Notes under the pieces: model-generated
What the model was told of the DNA's origin: nothing
The model's input: only the letters and a program-made list of their open reading frames with translations
The model's database searches: none
Made by a program: the position numbers and the translations under genes
In this document: piece by piece, positions 17,852 through 26,680 of the stretch
Layout: each line of letters opens with the position of its first letter
Numbering within the stretch: the stretch's first letter is position 1
NCBI RefSeq assembly: GCF_013033355.1
Contig: NZ_WQDY01000006.1
Location: 124,001-188,000, forward strand
DNA length: 64,000 bases
Source: Ruegeria lacuscaerulensis
GTDB taxonomy: Bacteria > Pseudomonadota > Alphaproteobacteria > Rhodobacterales > Rhodobacteraceae
Reading direction: 5' to 3'

Positions 17852-18213
17852 GCGAATTTTACCAGCATATAATGTTTGGTTTAGGCGGAGGTCTAGGTGC
17901 GGTCCTGCGCCAATGGGTGGCTTTGAAAATCAATCACGATCTGCCTTTTGCGACGTTGATCGTAAATGTTGCAGGAAGTTTCATTCTGGGCCTCTGGATC
18001 GGGTACCTCGGCGGGGTAACTGAGATAAGCGAAGAACAGAAACACCTTGTTTTCGGGTTCTGCGGTGGCTTCACGACCTTTTCAAGCTTTGCTTATCAGT
18101 CGCTGGAGTTGCGGCGCAGGAACACATTTGCCCTGGCTGCGGGCAACATATGCCTCAGCCTTGCCTTATGCTGGATAGCGCTTGGATTTGGTCTTTTATT
18201 GACGAGGCTTTGA
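17848..18213 (+). CDS. crcB: CrcB/FluC-family fluoride channel, second of the pair
   Basis: The protein is about 121 residues with motifs GGGLGAVLRQWV (helix 1), ATLIVNVAGSFILG (helix 2; Asn at the pore) and GFCGGFTTFSSF (helix 3). I placed the start at TTG 17848, which overlaps the first gene's stop by 4 bases and sits 7 bases after a GAGGT element; GTG 17845 and ATG 17872 are alternatives. Conserved residues are better kept here than in the first copy. Together the two chains should export fluoride passively from the cytoplasm. The gene converges on cyoD with a gap of only 32 bases. Confidence 0.85.
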   Translation: MSEFYQHIMFGLGGGLGAVLRQWVALKINHDLPFATLIVNVAGSFILGLWIGYLGGVTEISEEQKHLVFGFCGGFTTFSSFAYQSLELRRRNTFALAAGNICLSLALCWIALGFGLLLTRL

Positions 18214-18245
18214 GTGCCGAAGAGTTCGCGTTTCTAACTTGGTCA

Positions 18246-18578
18246 CTACATTGGAAACGTGTGCATGCGCACCGCCAAATTTCCCATGATCCAGATTGTA
18301 CCGACTATGATGATCAGCAAAACCAGCGTTGAAAACAACACAAGATCCAAATCTTCACGGCTACTGCGCCTGCGATCAATGTGAAGGAAGTAGACCAGCT
18401 GTAAAATCAATTGCGCAAGCCCCAGCAATCCAATCGTCAAATAAACGCCCTTGGTCGCAATACCGAAGACAAACGCTGCCAAGAAGACAGAAATGGTCAG
18501 AAGCAGTGAACCGCCATATCCTATAAGATAACGGCGGCGTTCCCGACGGTGCATTTCGCTGCGCTTATCCATAGGCAA
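18246..18578 (-). CDS. cyoD: Cytochrome bo3-type quinol oxidase subunit IV
   Basis: The 110-residue protein has three membrane helices and the subunit-IV signature LVYFLHID. It is the last gene of the minus-strand cyoABCD operon and overlaps the 3' end of cyoC by 14 bases. It stabilises the CuB site of subunit I during assembly in characterised oxidases. Length and hydropathy match CyoD closely. No cyoE heme O synthase gene follows; the next gene converges from the plus strand, so heme O synthesis must be encoded elsewhere. Confidence 0.93.
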   Translation of the reverse strand: MPMDKRSEMHRRERRRYLIGYGGSLLLTISVFLAAFVFGIATKGVYLTIGLLGLAQLILQLVYFLHIDRRRSSREDLDLVLFSTLVLLIIIVGTIWIMGNLAVRMHTFPM

Positions 18579-19197
18579 GCCCTCCGAAATAAACGATCGT
18601 GATGATCCCGATCCAGATCAGGTCCAGGAAATGCCAAAACAAGGCCAACCGCACGACCCGCGACATAAGCAGGTCTGTCAGACCAAAAACGCGAAGCTGG
18701 ATGCCAAGCACGATCAACCAGATGCAACCGGCAGCAACGTGCAGGCCGTGCAGTGGAACGAGGCCATAGAAAGCGGACAGAAACCCGCTGCGTTGGGGAA
18801 TGCCTCCCTTTTCAGCCATCGCCATAAAATCACTCATTTCAAGAACCAGAAAACTCAACCCTAAAACAAGCGTGACGCCAAACCACATCACAATGCGTGA
18901 GCGTGGCAGGTTGTACTTCAAGGCCAGCATCGCCAGCCCCACAGTCAAGCTGCTCGTAAGCAAGATGAGCGTTTGGGCAAAAATGCTCTTAAGGTTGAAC
19001 AGCTCATGCGGACCGGGTCCACCGGCCTGCGCATCTATCATGGTGATGTAGATCGCGAACATCAGACCAAAATAGACAAGGTCGCTCATTAGAAAGACCC
19101 AAAAACCGAATGTGACGACTTCACTGGCCTTGTCCGCTTCGGGATGCCTGCGGCCCAGATTCAATCCGGGGTAACTGTGGGTTGGAGCGCGCTTCAT
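18565..19197 (-). CDS. cyoC: Cytochrome bo3-type quinol oxidase subunit III
   Basis: The 210-residue protein has five membrane helices, as expected of the shorter CyoC type of heme-copper oxidase subunit III. Recognisable segments are FGFWVFLMSDLVYFGLMFA near residue 30 and GLVPLHGLHVAAG near 145. Its start overlaps the cyoB stop by 4 bases and its end overlaps cyoD by 14 bases, so the four subunits are translationally coupled. Confidence 0.94.
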   Translation of the reverse strand: MKRAPTHSYPGLNLGRRHPEADKASEVVTFGFWVFLMSDLVYFGLMFAIYITMIDAQAGGPGPHELFNLKSIFAQTLILLTSSLTVGLAMLALKYNLPRSRIVMWFGVTLVLGLSFLVLEMSDFMAMAEKGGIPQRSGFLSAFYGLVPLHGLHVAAGCIWLIVLGIQLRVFGLTDLLMSRVVRLALFWHFLDLIWIGIITIVYFGGLAYG

Positions 19198-21284
19198 GTT
19201 GTGGCCTCCATATCTGGTCGCGCGAGACCACGGTTTTCAGGTGCGCATTCATGGTCGCGATTGACAGGGTCCGAATTGCGCACGATCTCAAGCCATGCTT
19301 CATGCTGTTTGCGCACCTCGGTGGCCGGTATGACCACTTCGGTGTCCGTTTGGAACGTCCAGGCGATGAACGCCACGACGATAAGGACGCTCATCAACGC
19401 GGCCAACCACCAGATCCACCAGACAAGCGCGAACATCCAAACACCACTGAAAACACACAAAACGAAACCGATCGCGGTATTGCGCGGCAGCAAAATATCC
19501 TCGTAAGCCTCAGGCTGCGGGTAAGCTTCATTTCGTTCCTTGGCCGCAGCAAAATCATCCCGCTCGGTCACGTTGGGGATGATAGCGAAGTTGTAAGGCG
19601 GCGGCGGCGCCGGCGTCGACCATTCCAGTGTGCGGGCATCCCATGGGTCGCCAACCGGCACGCGTGTTTTCTCGCGGTCTCTGATACTGATCCATAACTG
19701 CGCAACGACCGCCAGCAACGCTGACAGGAGCACCAGTGATCCAAGCGCCGCAACGATCATATAGGGGTGGAAGCTGGGGTCCTCCCAACTGAAAGACCGT
19801 CTGGGCATCCCCATCAAACCGACGAAATACAGCGGCAAAAAGGTCAACATGAACCCAACTGTCCACAGAACAACCGTCAGTCGCCCCCAAGCTTCGTTCA
19901 AACGAAACCCAAAGGCCTTGGGGAACCAGTAGTTGTATCCAGCCAGCAACCCAAACAACACCCCGGGCAACAACACGTTGTGGAAATGCGCGACAAGAAA
20001 CAGCGTGTTGTGAACCTGATAATCCAACGTTGGATTAGCCAGAAGAACGCCACTGAGGCCGCCAATCACAAACAGCATAAGGAATGCGAGGCCATACAGC
20101 ATCGGGACCGAGAAACGGATTCGGCCCCGAAACAGTGTGGCCATCCAGTCATAAACCTTCACTCCGGTCGGAATAGCGATCAGCATCGTCGCAATCCCAA
20201 ACACCGCATTTATCAGCGCGCTTTGACCCATCGTGAAAAAATGGTGCAGCCAAACCGTGAACGACATAACCGCGATCGACATCGTGGCGATGACAAGCGA
20301 GTTGTAGCCGTACAGTCGTTTGGCCGAAAAGGTTGCGAAAATCTCGGAATAAATCCCATACGCGGGAAGGACCAGCAGATAGACCTCGGGGTGGCCGAAC
20401 AGCCAGAACAGATTGGCATAGTTCATCATGTTCCCACCAAGGTCGTTGGTGAAAAAATGGAAGTCCAGATATCGATCCGCCGCCAACATCAGAGCCGCCA
20501 CGCCAAGCGGTGGCATTGCGAAAACGATCAGGATCGAGCTGCAGATGATCGTCCAACAATACATCGGCAGACGCATGAAGGTCATACCGGGCGCGCGCAA
20601 TTTATAGATCGTTACCGCGAAGTTTATGCCTGTCAGAGTTGTTCCGATACCCGACACAACAATGGCCCAGATCCAGTAGTCCGGTCCTACGCCGGGGTTA
20701 AAGGCTGCACCAGTATAGGGTGGATAGGCCGTCCAGCCACCGGTCGAGAACTCTCCGACCACCAATGACACCATCAGCATCATGCCTGCGGAGACCGTAA
20801 GACCAAGGCTGATCTGGTTCATGACCGGAAAGGCGACATCTCGTGCACCGATCATCAGGGGAACCAAAAAATTCGCAATGCCGAAAACGAAAGGAACCGC
20901 GACAAAGAAAATCATGATTGTGCCATGGGTACTGAACAGTTCGGCAAAGTGTTCAGCTTCCAGAAAACCTTCACCTGGGCCTGCGGCCTGCTGAGCGCGC
21001 ATCACAACACCTTCAAGAACGCCCCGAGCCAACATGACGATTGCAAAGACGATGTACATGATGCCGATTTTCTTATGATCTGCGCTCGTCAGCCAATCGC
21101 GCCACAGAGGGCCCCAAAGACGAAACCAAGTCAGTAAGCCGATAACGGCTATTGCTCCGACTATCACAATCGCGGCGGCGGCGTTGGCGACAATCTCATT
21201 GGCGTTCGGAGACTGGATCAGCCCCGCAATCGGAAAAGATTCCCAACTCAGACGGCCGAATATTCCGCTGTACTCAATCGTCAT
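19194..21284 (-). CDS. cyoB: Cytochrome bo3-type quinol oxidase subunit I
   Basis: This 696-residue catalytic subunit has about 15 membrane helices. The proton-channel glutamate and CuB-tyrosine region is visible in FGHPEVYLLVLPAYG, the CuB histidine pair in VWLHHFFTMG, and the heme ligands in VAHFHNVL. It oxidises quinol and reduces oxygen to water while pumping protons across the inner membrane. VAHFHNVLLPGVLFG and the long C-terminal extension match CyoB rather than cytochrome c oxidase CoxA. The gene lies between cyoA (4-base overlap) and cyoC (4-base overlap). Confidence 0.95.
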   Translation of the reverse strand: MTIEYSGIFGRLSWESFPIAGLIQSPNANEIVANAAAAIVIVGAIAVIGLLTWFRLWGPLWRDWLTSADHKKIGIMYIVFAIVMLARGVLEGVVMRAQQAAGPGEGFLEAEHFAELFSTHGTIMIFFVAVPFVFGIANFLVPLMIGARDVAFPVMNQISLGLTVSAGMMLMVSLVVGEFSTGGWTAYPPYTGAAFNPGVGPDYWIWAIVVSGIGTTLTGINFAVTIYKLRAPGMTFMRLPMYCWTIICSSILIVFAMPPLGVAALMLAADRYLDFHFFTNDLGGNMMNYANLFWLFGHPEVYLLVLPAYGIYSEIFATFSAKRLYGYNSLVIATMSIAVMSFTVWLHHFFTMGQSALINAVFGIATMLIAIPTGVKVYDWMATLFRGRIRFSVPMLYGLAFLMLFVIGGLSGVLLANPTLDYQVHNTLFLVAHFHNVLLPGVLFGLLAGYNYWFPKAFGFRLNEAWGRLTVVLWTVGFMLTFLPLYFVGLMGMPRRSFSWEDPSFHPYMIVAALGSLVLLSALLAVVAQLWISIRDREKTRVPVGDPWDARTLEWSTPAPPPPYNFAIIPNVTERDDFAAAKERNEAYPQPEAYEDILLPRNTAIGFVLCVFSGVWMFALVWWIWWLAALMSVLIVVAFIAWTFQTDTEVVIPATEVRKQHEAWLEIVRNSDPVNRDHECAPENRGLARPDMEATT

Positions 21285-22327
21285 TGCCCGCTCTCCTGAC
21301 CATATGAAACGGTCCCGGGCTGTTGCGCTACCGACAAAGGTTGACCGCTGTGGTAACGGTGCAGAATAGAATGAAACAAGTCGCCGTCATCCAGTGTGAA
21401 ATACAAGGCGTTCAGAGGCATCGTCGCGGTGCCCAACGCAGCCTGAACTTCGTCCCTGTCGGTGCGCATTGCCAGTGTTTTATAGGTCTCGGTTGTTAGC
21501 GGAATGCCGTTGGCTCGCACGCTGTTTACCCACGCATCGAAATCCTGCAACTGCATGGCCTGTGTCAGGAATTTTTGCTTGGTAAAGCCCCTGCCATTGT
21601 ACTGCGTGTTTTCACCCTGCATGGTCTTTGGCGTGTTGGCGACGAGATGCAGTTGAGTGGTCATTCCCGGCATCGCGTAAATCTGGCCGGCTAACGCAGG
21701 GATCATGAAAGACTGCATAACGGTGTCAGTCGTCAACGTTATCGCGACTTGTTGCCCTACAGGTATCCCGAACTCTCCCACAGTGGCGATGCCGTGGTCA
21801 GGATAGATAAACAACCATTTCCAATCTAAGCCTACGACCTGCACATTGATGGCAGGCGCTTCACCAAATGAGTTTGCATAAGGATCCAACCGGTGAGTTG
21901 CCTTCCACAGATAGAAAGACAAGACCGCGACGATCACGACCGGAACGCCCCACATCAAGAACTCCAGACGCGCCGAAAAGTCCCAGTTCGGGGCATAAGC
22001 TGACTGACTTTGTTTGCGCCTCCGATACCTGATTGCGATCAAAGGTACGAGGCATAAAACCGGCACAACAGCAATCAGGATCAACAGCGTTGCTCGCACC
22101 AGATGTGTTTTCTGAACGGCTGCGATGGGGCCTTGCGGCTCCAGAAAACTGTCGGCAGCATGGGCCACATGTGCAAACAACCCCGCGGTCAGAACCAATG
22201 CAGCGATTGGCAACACAGCGGATGACACTCTGAAATGGGCCACGCCTGTTCGCCCTCCTACGGCATATGGTCTGGCTGAACTATCAACAGAGTCGGGCGA
22301 TTTCTCAAGAGTTTTCCAAAACCCCAA
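21281..22327 (-). CDS. cyoA: Cytochrome bo3-type quinol oxidase subunit II
   Basis: The 348-residue protein has an N-terminal hydrophobic segment ending in an AHA-like cleavage region at about 57, two membrane helices near 75-95 and 120-140, and a cupredoxin domain from about 155 with VVGLDWKWLFIYPD. The CuA ligands of cytochrome c oxidases (C-x3-C and H) are absent, the hallmark of quinol-using subunit II. The predicted N-terminus is longer than in E. coli CyoA, so an internal start is possible. It is the first gene of cyoABCD and is divergent from the transglycosylase gene across 86 bases, where a promoter-like element faces it. Confidence 0.93.
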   Translation of the reverse strand: MGFWKTLEKSPDSVDSSARPYAVGGRTGVAHFRVSSAVLPIAALVLTAGLFAHVAHAADSFLEPQGPIAAVQKTHLVRATLLILIAVVPVLCLVPLIAIRYRRRKQSQSAYAPNWDFSARLEFLMWGVPVVIVAVLSFYLWKATHRLDPYANSFGEAPAINVQVVGLDWKWLFIYPDHGIATVGEFGIPVGQQVAITLTTDTVMQSFMIPALAGQIYAMPGMTTQLHLVANTPKTMQGENTQYNGRGFTKQKFLTQAMQLQDFDAWVNSVRANGIPLTTETYKTLAMRTDRDEVQAALGTATMPLNALYFTLDDGDLFHSILHRYHSGQPLSVAQQPGTVSYGQESGQ

Positions 22328-22359
22328 ATTGTTCTTATTCCTTTGCGATCAACCCCTGC

Positions 22360-22388
22360 CTTATACAAACGAACTATTGACTTGCGAA
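22360..22388 (-). promoter_or_regulatory. Candidate sigma70-type promoter for cyoABCD
   Basis: On the minus strand TTCGCA and TATAAG are separated by exactly 17 bases, about 33 bases upstream of the cyoA start codon. The -10 element is good and the -35 element moderate. Confidence 0.35.
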
Positions 22389-22413
22389 CCACGTAGGTTG
22401 AGACAATTCGGAA

Positions 22414-23649
22414 ATGCATTGGATTGTTTGTTTTCTTGCTCTTCTACTTTGCACGACTGTTGCGCGGGCTCAGGACCGCGCTGCCATCGAACACCAATTT
22501 CAAGCGTGGATTGATGAAACCATATGGCCGAACGCAAAAGCCAAGGGCGTTTCAAAACACACTTTTCAGCGAGCATTTGACGGTGTGATGCTCAACTGGG
22601 ATCTTCCCGACCTGGTTCCACCCGGAACACACAGGGTGCAGCCGACGCAACAGAAACAGGCCGAATTCGGTGCGCCTGCCCGCTATTTCAACCCTGGCTC
22701 AGTGCAAGGTGCAACCTCGGTTGGGCGTAAGATGGCCCGCCGCCATGGCGCGGTGCTTGCCCGAGTTGAAACTGAAACCGGTGTCCCTGCCCGCATATTG
22801 TTGGCTATTTGGGGACGAGAAAGCGGATACGGTCAAGTGCCCATCCGGCATGACGCCATACAGGTTCTGGCTACCAAAGCGTTTATGAGCACGCGGACGG
22901 AACTGTTCACCAAAGAACTGATCGCAGCGCTCGAGATTGCCGAGGCGGGCCACGCCCCACCTGGTAGGATGAAAAGCAGTTGGGCCGGAGCTCTTGGGCA
23001 ACCCCAGTTCATGCCCTCGAATTATCTTGAACATGCGGTTGACGGAAACGGAGACGGACGCGCAGACATCTGGACCTCGGTTGACGATACTTTGTCGTCA
23101 ATTGGGTACTATCTTGCGCGGCATGGCTGGGTGCCGGGCCGCGATTGGGGATTTGAAGTCACGGTTCCCCTATCTGTGTCCTGCGCAAACGAGGGGCCTG
23201 ATCAGGGTAAACTTATTCGTGATTGGGCTAAACTGGGCATTCAGCGAGTGTCGGGGAAACCATTCCCACAGCATGAACTGCCCGAAGAAGGATATCTGAT
23301 GATGCCTGCTGGTCGAAACGGACCAGCATTTCTGGTTACACCAAATTTCTATGTGCTGAAGCGATACAACAACAGCGATCTGTATGCACTGTTTGTCGGC
23401 CACGTAAGCGATCGCATCCAGTACCAAATCGGCGACTTCAAGGGACGTTGGGGTGCGATAGACCCGCTTTACCGATCAGACATTGTAGCAATGCAGAAAG
23501 CATTAGAAGCTCAAGGGAACGACGTCGGCGGAGCGGATGGTTTACCTGGATTCAAGACGCGCCGTTCTATCGGTAGGTGGCAGGAACAAACTGGCCGTAT
23601 CCCGACCTGTTTCCCCGCGGCTTCAATGAAAGCGACTCTGGCCAAATAG
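22414..23649 (+). CDS. MltB-family lytic murein transglycosylase with peptidoglycan-binding tail
   Basis: The 411-residue protein has a signal peptide (cleavage after about residue 19, VARAQ) and a slt70/MltB-type catalytic domain with the active-site glutamate E136 in WGRESGYG. MPSNYLEHAVDGNGDGRADIW is the MltB-type substrate-groove region. A peptidoglycan-binding-1-like domain follows at about 345-405. It should cleave the MurNAc-GlcNAc bond to form 1,6-anhydro ends in the periplasm. There is no lipobox cysteine, so it is soluble rather than outer-membrane-bound. It is monocistronic and divergent from cyoA. Confidence 0.9.
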   Translation: MHWIVCFLALLLCTTVARAQDRAAIEHQFQAWIDETIWPNAKAKGVSKHTFQRAFDGVMLNWDLPDLVPPGTHRVQPTQQKQAEFGAPARYFNPGSVQGATSVGRKMARRHGAVLARVETETGVPARILLAIWGRESGYGQVPIRHDAIQVLATKAFMSTRTELFTKELIAALEIAEAGHAPPGRMKSSWAGALGQPQFMPSNYLEHAVDGNGDGRADIWTSVDDTLSSIGYYLARHGWVPGRDWGFEVTVPLSVSCANEGPDQGKLIRDWAKLGIQRVSGKPFPQHELPEEGYLMMPAGRNGPAFLVTPNFYVLKRYNNSDLYALFVGHVSDRIQYQIGDFKGRWGAIDPLYRSDIVAMQKALEAQGNDVGGADGLPGFKTRRSIGRWQEQTGRIPTCFPAASMKATLAK

Positions 23650-24050
23650 CGATTCGCTGTTTTCACAGGCTATGCTTGAGCCATTACCAAGCGTAAAGCG
23701 TCAACCTGTTTCCAAGCAGCTTCACAAAAGTGTCAAGAAGCGCCTGCGCTAAATTATTTTATTGCCGGATAGGACCCGTTTTCATTCACAATTGACGTTA
23801 GATTGCCCAATTTGCAGGCAAAGGCTTTAACCTTTTTTGAAATAATGCCAACGTCAGCCCCAGTGAAGGGCGACTTTCGCAACCACGTTTCCGACTGCAA
23901 CCGAAAGACTGCGACGCGGTGTTCATTGCGATCTGACAAAGCAAACTGTGAACCCGTCCCGAGCTCGATCCGAGCCGGACAATCAGAGAGGTCAGCGACC
24001 GCTCTGACGGGCTATGCGTGTGTCGCCCCCAAAAACGGGAGAATACAAAC
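23650..24050. other. 401-base intergenic region upstream of the peptide transporter
   Basis: No convincing gene is present. The minus strand has an open stretch across part of it, but it runs into the substrate-binding-protein gene antisense and has no ribosome site or recognisable protein. An AT-rich stretch near 23750-23850 with TTGACG at 23792-23797 is a possible promoter zone, but no good -10 element follows at 17 bases. The long leader just before the ATG at 24051 could carry regulation; I see no known riboswitch. Confidence 0.5.
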
Positions 24051-25679
24051 ATGAACAAATATATTCGAACTTCGCTAGCAGGTCTGTTGACCTCGACCAT
24101 GATCACCGGCGCGGCTTTTGCCGCCGGGACCCACCCGACCACGGGTGAAGCGCTGGCCGATGACCAGACGTTCACATATCGCATTCTGGACGAGCACAGC
24201 TCGGTCGATCCGCAGGTAGTTGAGGATGTTTCGGGCGCCGAGATCGTCCGCGATCTGTTCGAAGGTCTGATGAACCAGGACGAAGACGGAAATCTGGTTC
24301 CAGGTGTAGCAACGGGCTTTACCACGAATGACGCCAAAGATGTCTACACCTTCACCCTGCGAGACAACGCTAAGTGGTCCAACGGCGATCCGGTTACAGC
24401 AGGCGATTTCGTTTTTGCCTGGAAACGCGCCGTCGATCCCGCTCTATCCTCGCCCTATGCGTGGTACATGGAGCTGATGTCGATCGAAAACGCGTCTGAA
24501 ATTATCGCAGGCGAAAAGCCGGTTGACGATCTGGCCGTCAAAGCCATCGACGACCACACGCTGGAAGTAAAGCTGAGCGCACCGCTGTCCTATTTCCCGC
24601 AGATGACCACGCATGCGACCACCTTCCCTGCCCCGCAGAAAGTGATTGAGGAGTTCGGCGACGCCTGGACCAAGCCCGGCAACATCGTGTCGAACGGTGC
24701 TTATGTTTTGACCGAGCATCTGCCGCAGGAACGCTCGGTTCGCGAGCGCAACGAGATGTACTGGGACAACGACAACACGATTATCGAAAAAGTCGTGGCC
24801 TTGGTCATCAACGACGAAAACGTGGCCCTGACCCGCTATCTGGCCGGTGAGCTGGACCGCACCGAAGTGCCCGCAGGCCAGTTCCCGCGCCTGCAAAAAG
24901 AGCACCCGGAAGAGGCGATCAGCTTCCCGCGTCTGTGCAACTATTACTACACGTTCAACCTGTCCGAAGGTGGTCCGGAAGCGTTCAAAGACCCGAATGT
25001 CCGTCAGGCCCTGTCGCTTGCCGTAGATCGTAAGATCATCACCGAGAACATCATGGCAGGCGGTCAGCCGCAGGCATATACTTTCGCGCCCGAAGCAACC
25101 GCAGGCTTCACCGTTCCGGACGTCGAAATGGCGTCTATGTCGCAAGCCGAACGGGACGAGCTGGCCAAGGAACTACTGGCCGAGGCCGGTTATGGCGCAG
25201 ACAATCCGCTGAGCTTCGAGATGGTCTACAACACGTCGGAAGCGCACAAGAAAGTTGCCGTGGCGCTGAGCCAGATGTGGAAACAGAAACTGGGCGTGAA
25301 CGCCGAGCTAGCCAACATGGAATGGAAAGTGTTCCTGGAAGAACGCGGTAACCAGAACTTCGATCTGGCCCGTGGCGCATGGTGTGGCGACTACAACGAA
25401 GCCTCAACCTTCCTGGACCTGTTGCAGTCGGATTCGGGCTATAACGACGGCAAGTATAACAACGCCAAAGTTGATGAACTGCTGGCCTCTGCCAAAACCG
25501 CGGACGATGCCGCGCCGCTTTATACCGAGGTCGAGCGTATCATCGCGCAAGAGACCCCCGTCATCCCGATCTATCACTACGCTGGCGTCTACATGATGGA
25601 CAGCGATGTGGGGAACTGGCCGGTCAATAACGTAGAGCAAAACTGGTACTCCAAAAACCTCTACAAAACAGCCGAGTAA
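24051..25679 (+). CDS. Oligopeptide ABC transporter substrate-binding protein (OppA/DppA type)
   Basis: The 542-residue protein has a Sec signal peptide (about 1-25, cleavage after AAFAA) and a family-5 solute-binding fold. It has the typical LRDNAKWSNGDPVTAGDFVFAWKR-type segment near 110-135 and the VRQALSLAVDR motif near 325. I chose the ATG at 24051, preceded by GGGAGA, over an upstream in-frame start. It binds peptides in the periplasm and hands them to the permease pair encoded next. A strong hairpin follows the gene at 25695-25727, which often allows the binding protein to be made in excess over the membrane parts. Confidence 0.93.
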   Translation: MNKYIRTSLAGLLTSTMITGAAFAAGTHPTTGEALADDQTFTYRILDEHSSVDPQVVEDVSGAEIVRDLFEGLMNQDEDGNLVPGVATGFTTNDAKDVYTFTLRDNAKWSNGDPVTAGDFVFAWKRAVDPALSSPYAWYMELMSIENASEIIAGEKPVDDLAVKAIDDHTLEVKLSAPLSYFPQMTTHATTFPAPQKVIEEFGDAWTKPGNIVSNGAYVLTEHLPQERSVRERNEMYWDNDNTIIEKVVALVINDENVALTRYLAGELDRTEVPAGQFPRLQKEHPEEAISFPRLCNYYYTFNLSEGGPEAFKDPNVRQALSLAVDRKIITENIMAGGQPQAYTFAPEATAGFTVPDVEMASMSQAERDELAKELLAEAGYGADNPLSFEMVYNTSEAHKKVAVALSQMWKQKLGVNAELANMEWKVFLEERGNQNFDLARGAWCGDYNEASTFLDLLQSDSGYNDGKYNNAKVDELLASAKTADDAAPLYTEVERIIAQETPVIPIYHYAGVYMMDSDVGNWPVNNVEQNWYSKNLYKTAE

Positions 25680-25694
25680 TCACCTTTAGATCCC

Positions 25695-25727
25695 GCTGTG
25701 CCCCATGAACCGCTTTTGGGGCACAGC
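25695..25727 (+). terminator. Intra-operon hairpin after the peptide-binding-protein gene
   Basis: A perfect 10-bp stem (GCTGTGCCCC / GGGGCACAGC) with a 13-base loop lies in the 67-base gap between the binding-protein stop and the permease start. No T-run follows, so it is more likely an mRNA-stabilising or attenuating element than a full terminator. Confidence 0.65.
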
Positions 25728-25746
25728 CAATAATTGGGGGCATGAA

Positions 25747-26670
25747 ATGCTTGCCTATATCATCCGGCGGCTGTTGGTCGCCGTTCCGACGATCTTGTTG
25801 TTGATCGTCGCTTGTTTCTTTTTGATGCACTTCGCGCCCGGTGGGCCTTTCACCTCGGAACGGCCTCTGCCGCCTGCGGTTCTGGCCAATATTGAGGCAC
25901 GCTATGGGCTGGACCAGCCGCTGTGGAAGCAGCTTTGGGACTATCTGTATAACATCGTGGTGCATTTCGATTTCGGGCCGTCCTTCAAGTTCAAGGACCG
26001 CGACGTGAATGACATCATCGCCCAAGGTTTCCCGATCTCGCTGACTTATGGATCGCTGTCGTTCCTGTTTGCTACCACGATTGGCGTAGGCCTGGGGATT
26101 GCGGCAGCCATCAAGCACAATAGCTGGATCGACTATTTCGCTGTCGGTCTGGGCATTGCAGCTCAGGCGCTGCCGAACTTCATCATGGGCCCGATCCTGA
26201 TCCTGACCTTTACCCTGTGGTTGGGCTGGTTGCCGGGCGGTGGCTGGAATGGGGGGCAATGGCCATACCTGATCATGCCCGTCATCGCGCTCGCGACCTC
26301 ATATGTCGGCTCGATCGCGCGGATCACACGCTCGTCGATGCTCGAGGTTCTGAACTCGAACTTCATCCGCACCGCGCGGGCCAAGGGCCTGCCGACCAGA
26401 ACCGTGATCTGGCGCCATGCGTTGAAACCGACGCTCTTGCCCGTCGTCTCCTATTTGGGCCCGGTCTTCGTCTATGTTCTGACCGGTTCGGTCTTCGTGG
26501 ACATCTATTTCTCGACCGGAGGTCTGGGGCAAGCCTATGTCGGCTCGGCCCTTTCACGCGACTACGCGGTACTTTTAGGGGTCACGATCCTCTATGGTGC
26601 GCTGACCGTCATCGTGAACCTTTTGACCGACCTGGCCTATGCCTGGTTCGATCCGAAAATCCGGTACTAA
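25747..26670 (+). CDS. Oligopeptide ABC transporter permease (OppB/DppB type)
   Basis: This 307-residue inner membrane protein has six helices. It shows an N-terminal MLAYIIRRLLVAVPTILLL helix, the FAPGGPF motif typical of OppB, and the EAA-type loop with ARAKGLPTRTVIWRHALKP that contacts the ATPase. I chose ATG 25747, preceded by GGGGG; the nearby ATG at 25742 is out of frame. It forms the translocation pore with the OppC-type partner whose ATG starts 10 bases after its stop. Confidence 0.93.
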   Translation: MLAYIIRRLLVAVPTILLLIVACFFLMHFAPGGPFTSERPLPPAVLANIEARYGLDQPLWKQLWDYLYNIVVHFDFGPSFKFKDRDVNDIIAQGFPISLTYGSLSFLFATTIGVGLGIAAAIKHNSWIDYFAVGLGIAAQALPNFIMGPILILTFTLWLGWLPGGGWNGGQWPYLIMPVIALATSYVGSIARITRSSMLEVLNSNFIRTARAKGLPTRTVIWRHALKPTLLPVVSYLGPVFVYVLTGSVFVDIYFSTGGLGQAYVGSALSRDYAVLLGVTILYGALTVIVNLLTDLAYAWFDPKIRY

Positions 26671-26680
26671 GGGGCGAACC

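Noticed and set aside
23798..24337. Minus-strand open frame of 179 residues.
   Set aside because: It runs antisense into the start of the peptide-binding-protein gene, has no ribosome site and no recognisable protein pattern.
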